Source: Amphimedon queenslandica
Taxonomy: Eukaryota > Porifera > Demospongiae > Haplosclerida > Niphatidae
Reading direction: 5' to 3'
Length of the DNA stretch: 64,000 nt
NCBI RefSeq assembly: GCF_000090795.2
Contig: NW_003546661.1
Span: 21,778-85,777 of the forward strand
Position 1 is the stretch's first letter. Each line of letters starts with the position of its first letter. A program made the position numbers and the translations under genes. The notes beneath the pieces are model-generated. The model was given only the letters and a program-made list of their open reading frames with translations, was not told the DNA's origin and did no database searches. Shown here one piece after another: positions 45,788 to 56,807 of the stretch.

Positions 45788-45906
45788 AATCTTTAGAAGT
45801 GGTAGGCCGAACCATGGGTGCGGTCACCTCAGGGTGTGGTGATCTCACGTGACGACTCTTCCCTGCATAGCGCATGCAATTCCAACCACCCTCAGGTACC
45901 CTTGTC
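45788..45906. promoter_or_regulatory. Bidirectional promoter between TRDMT1 and the TGOLN2-like gene
   Basis: 119 bp between start codons (86 bp if the + gene starts at 45874). Contains CACCTCAGGGTGTGGTG, a small palindrome, and TCACGTGA at 45846-45853, a perfect E-box core. Confidence 0.6.
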
Positions 45907-48900
45907 ATGGTATATCTTTTCTTCCTGTTGGCTGTGCTTGGTCATGTCCTTTCTGCCCCACTTGCTGCTGAAGAGTGTTCATCCAGTGTTGTTTTGGATG
46001 GGAAAACTGTGAAGGTTACCTCTCTTTTAAGTAATCACAGGTGTTCCCTGTCTCACTTATTTGAGTCGTTCTTTGAGGATGATGATGTTCTAACCAGTAC
46101 TGTAGGAGATGGTTTTGCTCACAAGGTTTGTGTTGGTTTTTTGGAGTTGGTAAAAGTTGGAGAAACTGGGAGCCTTCTACGAGAAATTTGTTTACTGGCT
46201 AAATTTACAAGTTCAGAAGAGGTGAGTTATGGTAAACTTCAATAATCTCACCGTCTAGGCCTGATTTTATTCCTCTTATGCTGGAGTTGAATTAGTTCAA
46301 CTCTAGTGTAATTATGCATTCATAAAATGTCAATCCACCCATATTTTTTCTTAAAAATTGATGCTGTATTGGCCTAATGCCTTATAGGCCAGTTGGTGCT
46401 AGTACATATTAATAGAATTTTAAGTCTATTCATCATGATACCGTAAATAAAGTAAATTTTTCCTGCCACCATTTTGGAGTCCTACTTCCAATGGATGTCT
46501 ATGGAGCCATCGTGAAAAGAGCTTATTCTCTAAAGACTGCTGTATTTATTCATTAAAGCAATCTTGCTATTGCGTACTGACCATCATCCAGTGTCTAGAT
46601 TTGGCTCATGGGCTTTAATAAGTGCCACTAGGACCTATAGAAGCAAAGATATTGCTTTCTCCCATTCTGCTCTTAGTAACTAAGACTTGAAAATGGCGGT
46701 AGGAAAGTTTTACTTTATGTACGGTATCACGATGAATATGCTTCAACTTCTATGAATATACTTAGTACCAACTGGTCTAATGTAAATGCACCTGTAATGC
46801 TAGTCGGATCATGTCCCTTTGCCAAGAAGAGAGAATGGTCTGGTGACACTGCTTCAGAATTTGTTGCAAAAAGGAATGCAATAATTAGTAGTTATTTTTA
46901 GTTATTAAGTATTATAATCACATGACTGTCGCGTGATAACCTTTCTTTTGAGGCTTTTTTCTGGACTTGTAAGCCTCCTTAAGTGAGGAGAGCTACAGTA
47001 ATAATAGGCAAGAAGCAATGATCAAAGTTCTAGTAAATTGAAGGGCAGCATCTTTGGGATGATAACAGAAACCCGTGTACTTTTTAACCAAGTTTCACAT
47101 GAGATATCATTTTATTCTTCTGCTACTTCATCTAAAGTTAGTTTTGTTCCTTTGCCAGGAATCATCATATCAATAGCAGGTTTGATAGTCATACTTGCAG
47201 CCATTTTGAACAGGTCATGTCACTAAGTTACTTCCATGTGAGTGTAGTAACCTGATTAGTGCCCAAGATTTGTGCACAGTGCAACAAATTCTGTAGCAGT
47301 GTCACCAAACCCTTTCCTTTTTGCTGAAGGGGCGTGACCAGACTACTGTAATGCTAGTTGTGGTAATCATTAATCAGTGTGGTATTAGTAGTGTAACGAT
47401 GTTTGCCTGATTTCCTTACTCTTGCCACTGTTATTGGAGCTTTCTATTTACCATAAAAGTGGAATATTTTAAGGTGACTTTAATTTTACGAAAGGTAGTA
47501 ATTTTTTTAGTTATATTAATTTCTAGTAGCTTACATGTAAACCGTAACATTAAAAACAAGTTAAAATTTAGAAATTAAGTAATAAAAGTATTAAAGTATT
47601 TTACTTTTACGTTATGTACATTTATTTTTGTGTGTAATATAATCTTGTATAAAGCTTTTACATGTACTGCTTTAAAATGAAGTACACATGTACATGTACA
47701 TATGGTGCGAAGCTGAGTGTTATGTGTTACTTGTTTTGTGATAACTATAGCAAGCAGTTTGAAAAAGCCATGGGACATAGCTTTTTCATGTCCCATGGCT
47801 TTTTTTCCCAAAGAAGAAAAGCTGAAATTTATTTAGCATCTTTAGCTCTATATATTGACAGTAAGAGTCAGCGCAAAACTGTTTTAAAACTAGCTAAGAG
47901 AATTTGGTTGCTACTGCTTTCCCTAGTGCCACATGAGTTCTTCTCAGTGTCTACAGGTATCGCAAACTTTGAGCAGCTGTATTCACAAAGAAGTGAGAAC
48001 AGAAATCTGTCTTTTATTTCTTTATTCATTATGTTTTTTTACCAAAATATGGCCTTGGGGAGTGAAACACGAGCTCTCACTTGGGGACTGGTCACCTGGT
48101 TTTACAGTTCCCAGCTTTTGTTGCCAATAGATGCTACAAGAGCATAAAATAAATGCTACAAGAGCATCATTAGATGACAGGAATTAACTTAACAAGGCAG
48201 TAGAAAAAATATGGCTCTGGAGTGCTCAGTCAAAAGGATCTATTTTTTTGAATTAATTTTGTTAACAGAATGACAATCCAGCTGCTTAGTACCAGCAAGT
48301 ACCACAAGGTGGAAACTATTGACTTCTGTAAATTCCAAACACACTGACATGCATACATGTACATGTATGTGTAATTGGACTCGACTCTATCCCAATTACA
48401 TGTATCAGTGTGTTAGGAACTTATAGATAATAGTTTCCACACGCTTTCATGCTGTAATACATGTACATGTACATTGTACTTGTACCAGTTTATAATAGTG
48501 TGTATAAATAAGTGACTATGATACCCTGCTGAATATGAGAATTCATAATTATCTAAGTCTTTAAATTACTGCAATTTTGTTAATGTTATTCAGTAATTGT
48601 GACTTCTGAAGAAAATTGAAATGCACCAGTAATTGTTGCTGGATATGGGTTATACCTTAAGGAGACAATTGTTTGTGGGTATTTAATTTAGCAAATCTTA
48701 GTGATTTTTTAAAAATTGCTAACTTAAGTCCGCGCTAACTGTAATTTGTGATTAGCCCTAGTAATAACTTCATTGAAAGCAGATGTAGTCACAATGAATA
48801 AAATGGCCACCGTCAGCATGTCTGAGCTTATTTGCAGCAAACGTTCAGCAAGATAATACTAAACTGCTTTCCAAAGACTTCTGTAGCAGTTAGCTTAGGT

Positions 48901-51900
48901 TAACAAAGCAAATGACAATCTTCTTCGTTCAGTGACTACTTCTAACTGTAAGCAAGATCACTTTACATGTCAATGGCTCCAGAGTCAGTGATGAATTAAG
49001 CAATTTAAGCAAGATTAATGCAACAAGATCTACTGTATTTAGACTTGTGCAATTGCTTTGCTTGTTTATACTGTACATGTAGATCACAGCACATAGTCTA
49101 TAGCTTGCTTAGGCTCGCCTCTTGCATGTTTTACATTCTTTTAGTAGTTATTAATACCAAAATGATCAAAACGCTAAATTAAGCACCAGCCAAATGCCAG
49201 TATCATGGAAATTGCTACAATAAGTACACACGCTAATAATTGTCTGGTTATTTGTTATGCAGTACCTGTAGTAACCCTGCCCTATTGGAAACTCTCCTCC
49301 AACCCTTGTCCTTATAGTCTTTAGGTCATAATATTGACTTTTGTTGGACCCGCGAAATTAATGGGCCACATAGATATCTTGCAATGGTACATGTGTATTT
49401 GTAATGTATGTACCTACAGTACCACCCAAATGCGGCTTCTATTTAAGGATATACGGTACATGTACATGTTTATTGTTAGTTGTTAGTTGTAGCACATGTT
49501 GTAATATTGTACTTGTAGTACATGTAGTTACGTGTAGTTGTACTTTTGCACGCAGCCATTTTTGTACATTTGCTTGCATGACCTCTTGACATACACATTA
49601 AAGTTATATCATGCATTCATGTAGTGTACATTTCAGTAGCCAGTTTACTTTCGTGAAAATATTTCATGTACAAGTATGTGTAGATCCTGTATTGTACTTG
49701 TACATGTATATAAGGTTATCTGTTTATTTTGTGTTTATAGTTGTGTAAATTTAACTTAAAGTATGTAATTTTATTGCTCACACACTGCAAAAATACTACT
49801 TGTATGGTACATCTGCACTTACATATACATGTATTTTCTTCTAATGAGGGCATGTGTCCTATAGCATTTTCATGCTTTTCAGTAAGAGCTTAGAAGTCAA
49901 AGACTTTGCCTAGATTTTATTTGTAGTGACTTAATTTTGTGACCTTGTTCTCTATGTTATAACCCTAATTTCCTTGAGTTTCACATGCAAGTACTTCTAA
50001 AGTGCTTGTTTTCATTTATCTCATGTTCATGTGTACCGGTAACTTACATACATGTACATATACATGTATGTGTAAAACATTTACGTTGATGTACATGTAT
50101 GCCCATGACATTAACGTTTTAATATTTTGCAGTTTCATTTTGAGCTACCAGTATTAATTTCTTTTTAGCTTAATTTCTCTGCTAAGTAATGCTTTGTCAT
50201 GAACTCGTGATATTGGTTTTAGTAAGTATTACAGTATTTTTTGGCAGTACTGCATGTACTGTACATGTAAATAAGATATGAAATATTATTGCCTAATAAA
50301 AATTAATTAAATCATGTCATAGTTAATGTCATACATGTATGTGAAAATGACTGAAATGATTAAATGTGTTGAAGCAAAAGGAGTAAGAAGGCTCTCCTTT
50401 ACTGCCATACAAATGTGCACTGTTTGTAATGATTATTTTCATGAGTACAATCACATGTAGTTGAACATTACCATGATACTTTTGTTAAAGGAAAGCCTCA
50501 ATCATTAAATTTTAGCTATACTACATGTATACATAGTCCTGCCTATGGTTGTCGGGGGTGTTCGGCAAAACCAACTCAACAAATGAACCAACCAGTTCAT
50601 CACTTAGACCAACCATGCAATAGATACTAATAACCATACATAAAGCATGACATTGTAGTCTATTAGTTTGGTACGTGTACATGTGCATAAATTTAAAAGA
50701 AACAATATTATAGTCTCCAGCCACCTGTATTTTTTTTCTTGGCAGAACCCTGTTTATGATATTTTATTGCAATCTGAATGTCTTTGTGATAAATAATGAT
50801 AAGTTTTTGTATCATTAAAGTTTATAATACTGTGTAATATACATGTTATGCTTAATGTACAGCATACATGTATGTACAATTTTTTAATTTTTATGTTCTT
50901 TGTAGTTTGTACAGTACATGTACTTGCATCAATTGTCCTAGGTTGTACTCTTCAGTCTTCAGCTCTGTTTTTCTTTTAGGATTATTGTCAACGTAGCATA
51001 GATCAAAATGTTCCAGATATTAAGAAGTTAATTAATCTATCTTCCTCATTATTGCTGCCTGATGGTTATCGTTCTGCACTTGAGATATTATCTACTCTAG
51101 ATAGAGTAAATTGTAATGGCATCTGTGGAGGAAGGAAAACTGTGTTGTGTGACACAGTTGTTGAACTTGGTAAAGCTTTTTCAATGGCTAAATCTTCTTC
51201 TATTACAGGTACATTTTGTTGAAGTGTAGTAAATTAAAATCTGATTTTTCATTCATGTATGGCATTACAATTGCAAGAGTTTGTGTAACAAATATTTATA
51301 TTCTATTGTTTTGATGTTGATAATACATGTATAATGTACCTTTTTTTATTGGGGCGAGCCTGAGCAAGCCCTAAGTGCAAAAGCAATTAAGAAAATGTCT
51401 GTTTGTACTGGCTAGTCATCTAAAGTTCAATATTGTAGTCTTTTTGGAAGAAAATGTGGTCACATGAAATAAAGTGGCAGTTATCAGCAATTCCGAGCCT
51501 ATTTTGCAGGAAACAGTCAGCATAGATAAGGCTCTTTTTCTGTCCAAAGACTTCTCTAGCAGTAAGGAAAGTTGGGGAATGCATGTATACAATCTTTTTC
51601 TTATAATAAAGGACTCTGATGAGTTCAATGCAATATGAAACCTGCATGTGCAGCTAATTTCTGCTTTGCCATGTCCCTGTTCTTTAGCAGCAAGGAATGT
51701 TAACAAAGTAGATGTACATGTACATGTACGATATACATGTACATTGTACTTCAAACAGGGATATGGCAAGCACTTGAGTGCTTGTGCTTAAAAATTCTTT
51801 AAGCACATTTTTACAAGTGCTTCCAATGCTCTCAAGCACTTAATCTCATTAAAGCACAAATGCTTGTGCTTGTGCTCTATCACTTTGCTTTGATAGTGCT

Positions 51901-54829
51901 TGTAAGCACATTTAAAGCATTGGCAGTATTTTGAATTGGTAGCACCATTCATTAACTTAGCATTGGGCTCTGCTGTACTTCAAAATATGATTTCTTAGCA
52001 ACTGCATGCTTCTAGCTTTTTAATGCTACATATATAAACAAGGTTACATGTACTTTGTTTGCTGCAGAGATTCTTTAGTGATGAAGTCAGTGATGGAGAA
52101 AAATTTATGTTTTTAAGCAAGATAATCAACTGTTTTGATGAAGGATGGTCATACAGGACATGCACGAGTTGCTTGCTTAGGCTTACCCCTTAATGTTTTA
52201 CATTCTTCTTGTAATTATGTTCAATTTTTCTCTTTTATTTTTTAATTCAGACAAAAGCAGTGCAAATCGATCTCATTCTGACAGTGGTAAGATACATACA
52301 TGTATTGTAGATCTATAGTTATGATTTTTATTAATAAAGAAGCTGCTGCAGTCAATGAAACAAGAAGCCTTTCGACAGGAGTCACTATCAATAGTAACGG
52401 CCTTCCTAAAACAGAAAATGGTACTGGTTCCTCAAAAACTCAGTTTAATAGCACCAAAGGAACTACTTCAAAGCAACTTCCTAAGATTACAGGAGACCAT
52501 AATTCTAATAAGCGTTTTTCATCTCCAGACAAAAATGTTCCCTCTCAAAGGCCTTCTGGTGGCCAAGGCCAGCAACTTGGCACAGAGCAAACCAATTTAT
52601 ATCAACAAGTCAGTGATCCAAACAAAAAGTCATCATCTACATATTCAGCAAGGCGCAGTCCAAATATTCCTGGACAGCCTAATTTGTATCCACCAGGACG
52701 CAATCCGAATGTTCCTGGACAACCTAAATGGTATCCAACAGAACGCAATCCTAATATTCCTGGTCAGCCTAATTTGTATTCAACAGGACAGAATCCAAAT
52801 AGTCCTGGACAACCTAATTGGTATCCAGCAGGGCGCAATCCAAATATCCCTGGACAGCCTTATTTGTATCCAACAGAACGTAATCCAAATATTCCTGGAC
52901 AACCTAATGGGTTTCAAACAGGACGCAATCCAAATTTTTCTGGACAGCCTAAATGGTATCCAACAGGGCGCAATCTTAATATTCCTGGACAGCCTAATTT
53001 GTATCCAATAGGACGCAATCCAAGTATTCCTGGACAAGCTAATGGGTTTCAAACAGGACGCAATCCGAATATTCCTGGACAGCCTAATTTGTATGCAACA
53101 GAACGTAACCCAAATATTCCTCGACGACCTGATTCATATGGAAAAGGACGTAATCCAAGTTTTCCTGGACAGCCTAATTTGTATTCAACAGGACGTAATC
53201 AAATTAACCCTGGACAGCCTCTTCAGTATCCAGCTCAAAATAATCAAAATATTCCTGGAGGGCCTTTTCAGTATCCAATGGGTCGTAAACAAAATGTTAC
53301 TGGTCAGCCTGCTCCACATCCGAGTAAACAGAGTCAAAATCAAGGGACTCAAGGTGCCTCTACATTGAATCCTGGAGGAAGTAGACCCAATCAAAACACT
53401 CCAGTTGGATCTTCTAATTCAAGTGCAAATTTTCATAATCCCAAAGTTACAGAAGATAATATACAGAATCAAAGGAATCCTTTGGAAAAATCTGGCCCCC
53501 AGAATCAAGGAAAAAGTGATGAAGATGTTGTCAGCAACCAATTCAACAAGACACATATAGTGCACTTTCCTGTAGATCCTGAAAACAAAGGACCATTGCC
53601 ACCGGATTTGGGTGGAGAAAAGAGTAGTACCAAAAAAGGTATTCAAAGTACAGATGCATGTATGTGTTTACATGTGCTTACGAATGATTGCTGTATAATT
53701 GTTTTGTTTCCAATTTTGTATATTTTTTTATTCTTCTCTGGATGCTTTTACCTTAGGTGAGGAACTTGATAAAAGTGGCAAAAAATCTGAAAGTGGAACA
53801 AAGCCAAGTGGCACTGAAGCAAATGATCTGCAAGAAGGCCAGACAAAAGATGATCTACCCGGTGAGACCAATAGTGATATTGTAATTGATAAAGAAAAGC
53901 AAAGCATTGAAGACAATTTGGAGCAAAACAAGGAAGGTAAAGATGGCAATAGAAAAAATGATGATGCTTTTGTGGATGTTAAGAAAGAACAAGAGGATGG
54001 TATGATTTATTTTCTGCCTGTATATACATGTAGTTGCTACATGTATTATTTGTTTTAGATACTCTGACTTCATTTTCCGAGGGTGCTGAAGCTAATCAAA
54101 TGAATGCTGCACTAGAGGATAAGAATAGTAAGTATTTCGTGTATCTCATTTATTATTCTATCTATTATGTACCAGATGCTGATTCCTTTCAGAATTTTGA
54201 TTCTTTTTCAAATGATGAAAGTACAGTAGTGCCGATTATCAAAATTATGCTATTACATGTACATGTACATAGGTGAGAAAGGAAATAAGGACTTTCAAGA
54301 ACCTCTTCCAAATGAAAGTAAAGCTATTTATTATTGTTATGTTAGGTACATGTAAAAGTGTCACAACATCCACTTACATGTAGTTGTGATGTTATTACAT
54401 GTAATTATTGTATTTTTATTGTCCATGTGTTCCTGTACATTTAGATGAAAAGTCAAAATTTCATGCCGACTCTGATACTCCTTCTACAAAACCTACGTCT
54501 CAAAAGTCAACTAATCCTAGTAAAAAAAAAACAAGATGCCTATGTTTTAATTTTAATTCTACTACATTGTATTTTTAGCTACTGAAGAGATGTCTATTGA
54601 CGATGAGTATCATGGATATGGTACCTGGCATTTTGTTAGTATTTTTCTTATTGTAAGTGTGATTGCAATAGTTGGATACTTCTTTGTGCATAATCGTAAG
54701 AAGGTAAAGGTAATTACAAGTTGCTTAAAGATAATTCCTTTTACTTGGCAGCTCAGAGAAAGTCTTACAGGTCAGATAGCTGGAAAAGGACGCCGAAAGA
54801 ATAATTATCGACCTCTCAGCCAGCAATAA
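45907..54829 (+). CDS. TGN38/TGOLN2-like trans-Golgi membrane protein with 15-residue repeats
   Basis: Eleven exons fit in phase: 45907-46221, 50980-51208, 52251-52286, 52340-53638, 53757-53999, 54059-54127, 54176-54220, 54273-54317, 54445-54519, 54579-54703, 54752-54829 (852 residues). Exon 1 starts with a signal peptide (MVYLFFLLAVLGHVLSAP). Exons 1-2 form a Cys-containing lumenal domain of unknown type. Exon 4 holds fifteen NPNIPGQPNLYPTGR-like repeats, then a Ser/Asn/Glu-rich lumenal stalk. Exon 10 gives one membrane helix (FVSIFLIVSVIAIVGYFFV) followed by HNRKK; exon 11 gives a basic tail ending YRPLSQQ, where YRPL is a Yxx-hydrophobic sorting signal. This plan matches TGN38/46. Linking exon 1 across a 4.8-kb repeat-filled intron rests on phase and position only. 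An upstream ATG at 45874 would add 11 residues. Confidence 0.75.
46389..46775. mobile_element. MITE with CCAGTTGG ends and about 100-bp TIRs
   Basis: Outer CCAGTTGG/CCAACTGG; inner ATTCATCATGATACCGTAAA and its inverted partner TTTATGTACGGTATCACGAT; then TGCCACCATTTT against AAAATGGCGGTA. 387 bp, non-coding, in intron 1 of the TGOLN2-like gene. Confidence 0.8.
46795..47350. mobile_element. MITE directly following the previous one
   Basis: GTCTGGTGACACTGCTTCAG-like sequence near 46840 is inverted near 47300 (CAGTGTCACCAAACC), with about 70 bp of paired ends. A 62-codon frame inside (47038-47226) with a membrane-like stretch is not accepted as a gene. Confidence 0.72.
47762..47804. repeat. Perfect 17-bp hairpin
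   Basis: AAAAAGCCATGGGACAT at 47762-47778 is exactly inverted at 47788-47804, with a 9-bp loop. Confidence 0.7.
48309..48440. repeat. 132-bp inverted-repeat element
   Basis: GTGGAAACTATTGACTTCTG at the left is inverted at the right (GATAATAGTTTCCAC); ACACACTGACATG pairs with ATCAGTGTGT. Confidence 0.65.
48441..50979. other. Rest of TGOLN2-like intron 1
   Basis: No gene recognised. 48770-49148 ends in GCTCGCCTCTTGCATGTTTT, the end of a GGGGCGAGCC-family element whose other end is missing. 49260-50900 is very rich in TACATG words. Confidence 0.5.
51348..52213 (-). mobile_element. GGGGCGAGCC-family element in TGOLN2-like intron 2
   Basis: Left end ATTGGGGCGAGCCTGAGCAA, right end GGCTTACCCCTTAATGTTTT plus ACATTCTTCTTGTAATTAT. 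It includes a block of AAGCACTT/AAGTGCTT words at 51757-51930. Confidence 0.75.
52657..53331 (+). repeat. 45-bp tandem repeat, 15 units, coding
   Basis: Fifteen 45-bp units encode NPNIPGQPNLYPTGR variants. Pro, Gly and Gln at positions 5-8 (PGQP) are kept in nearly all units while the end varies (TGR, TER, AGR). The last three units are the most diverged. The register is strict, with no length changes. Confidence 0.92.
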
Positions 54830-55033
54830 CAGCCAGATCATTAACTTTGTTGACATTGTGTTTATTGCATGTATGTGTTGCAAAGGTATTTTGAAGTGAT
54901 TTTTGAATGGTTCTTTTATGAAACTTTTTAATAATGTTATTGTGCCAATCGTCTACTTAAAACGTTTATGCCTTTGACAAATTGAGTTCACTAAAGTAAT
55001 GTGCTGTAGTTTACATCAAAAGTAGTTCTTCTA

Positions 55034-56644
55034 TCAACGACTAGATGTCCCGAACTGAGTAAAATAATTGTCACTGAGGGTGTTAACATAAACCTCTTGG
55101 TTGATGATATCTTGCCTGCAGGAGAGGAATACATACATGTATATGCCTTATATGTACATTACAAAGTAATCATTACTTGGCTCGTTGTTCTGCTGCCAGG
55201 AGTTTGTTTTGCTCTGCATGTTCTTCAGCCAATTGTTTTCTTGCTTGCCTTTCTTGTGCTTCTAGGACAAGTCCAGCTTTGGCTTCAGCCACTCGCCTTC
55301 TGTCCCATTCCTCTTCTAACCTTTTCTCTTCCATTTTAATATGCTAGACATCGACAATTAATCTGATTACAAAGCAAGCAATTTCTGTACTTTTTTCTCT
55401 TCCCTTTGTTCAGCCTGTGTCTGCCGCACTTTATCCATGTCACTCTGGCTCATTCCTTTCCATCTATCAGGAATAACTCTGTGCAAAATTTATAATAAAT
55501 GCCATGAATTTTGTATAAAAACATGTAGTTATATTTGTACCTTTGTTGCCCAAGGGCACTTTGGGCAACTGAAGGATTTTCAGTTAAGATATCACCACTA
55601 ACATTGTTCCTAATTTCAGTAAAATTATCATCAATTTCTTGAATCAAACTCTGTTGTTTATGAGCTTCTCTTTCTTTGGCCTATAGAAGAGTTAATGGAA
55701 ATGATAATAACATCAATAAATTTTACTAGGGCTTGATTGTATTCCTTTATAGCAACATTCAAAGTTCTACGAGTAATTTCATCAGCTTTAAGTAATTCCT
55801 GAGCTCTTTCATCAATTTCGATAGCCTTCACGTCATACAAGTGATCTGCTTTCTTTTTCTCCATAGAAAGACGTCTCTTTTCTTCCATTTGTTGACTTAA
55901 CCAATCCCTAAAACAGTCATTCAAAGACATTAAAATTAAACTACATGTATGTGTATTCAGCAACCTCATTTGTTCATGTTGGAGACCTTTTCTTTTCTGA
56001 TGATCAAGATCTTCACCTGAAAAAGTCTGCATTCCTGAAACAGTATTTCTTGGATCACTATCTGAAACCTAAAAAATTACTTAGTCAGTTAATAAATTAT
56101 TCAGCCTTGTTTCTTTACTCTTGCAGGAAGATCTTTCAGTTTGCTGTCATGATCATTCAAATCATATTCTCGTCTATCCTGTGGTCTTTGATTCTCTTGC
56201 CAATACTCCACTAATGACTATACACACATGCCTCAAATTAAACTAAAATAATAATGGCTTACAGCATTGATTTCTTTTGCCTCCTTTTCCTTCCGTTCTT
56301 GTAAAATTTCAGCTACCTTAGAATTACGTATCATCTCCTCACCTTACAAATTGTAAAATATTTTCAACACAAGTTTTCGACTATTACCAAAGGCTGCAGA
56401 GTGCTCTTTTTCAAGGTTTTTCCTTTCTTTCTTTTCATTTACCTGTTTGTCTAACTCTTTGATATCAACCTACATGTGTATACATGTAGACTCACACTAA
56501 AACATTGCACTTTTCATTGTGACTTACACCAATGGTTCTCTCTTTAGCATTGAAAATCCGAGCTTGCCTATTTCTCTCCATGTTCTTGCGTCTTTCGATC
56601 GCGAAAGACTCACGAGTGTCCAAAGGTAAGTCTAACTTGTACAT
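55034..56644 (-). CDS. RIBC2: RIBC2, RIB43A-like ciliary doublet-microtubule protein
   Basis: Ten exons join in phase: 56644-56528, 56469-56388, 56342-56263, 56217-56119, 56068-55965, 55907-55727, 55680-55541, 55478-55391, 55343-55177, 55115-55034; 379 residues, against 382 in human. Diagnostic stretches: RQARIFNAKERTIGVD near 27, SGMQTFSGEDLD near 140, DILTENPSVAQSA near 240, VIPDRWKGMSQ near 258 and the C-terminal DNYFTQFGTSSR. Almost entirely coiled coil, rich in Glu/Lys/Arg. In the family the protein lies inside axonemal doublets as a filamentous microtubule inner protein. Expression in ciliated cells (choanocytes, larval epithelium) is expected. It is head-to-head with HDAC11 and tail-to-tail with the TGOLN2-like gene (204 bp). 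Confidence 0.94.
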
Positions 56645-56807
56645 GATCAACTACTCTGACTTCGTATTGTCTGTCTATTTGTAGACGTTACTATGGTAAC
56701 AGAATGGGAACCGAATTTTGGGTATCAAGACTGAAAAAAATGCAAACTCAGCATTAACTGTGGCCCCGCCCTCCAATCGGCTCATTAGCAATTGGCTAGG
56801 CTGAAAG
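56645..56807. promoter_or_regulatory. Bidirectional promoter between RIBC2 and HDAC11
   Basis: 163 bp between start codons. Contains GTTACTATGGTAACAG at 56688-56703, which has the inverted-repeat form GTTRCY..GGTAAC of an RFX X-box, the expected control site of a ciliary gene. Also two CCAAT-like words: CCAATCGG at 56773 and ATTGGCTAG near 56791. Confidence 0.65.

Noticed and set aside
47038-47226. 62-codon frame with a convincing membrane helix after FVPLPGIIIS
   Set aside because: It lies inside the inverted-repeat element 46795-47350, has no signal peptide and no supporting splice partner.
47662-48147. 161-codon + frame
   Set aside because: No family likeness, contains a perfect hairpin and TACATG repeats, and lies within an intron. 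Probably chance.
52355-53368. Second and third long open frames across the repeat exon, on both strands
   Set aside because: They are shadows: a 45-bp unit read in another frame stays open automatically. The frame giving NPNIPGQP continues in phase into flanking exons.
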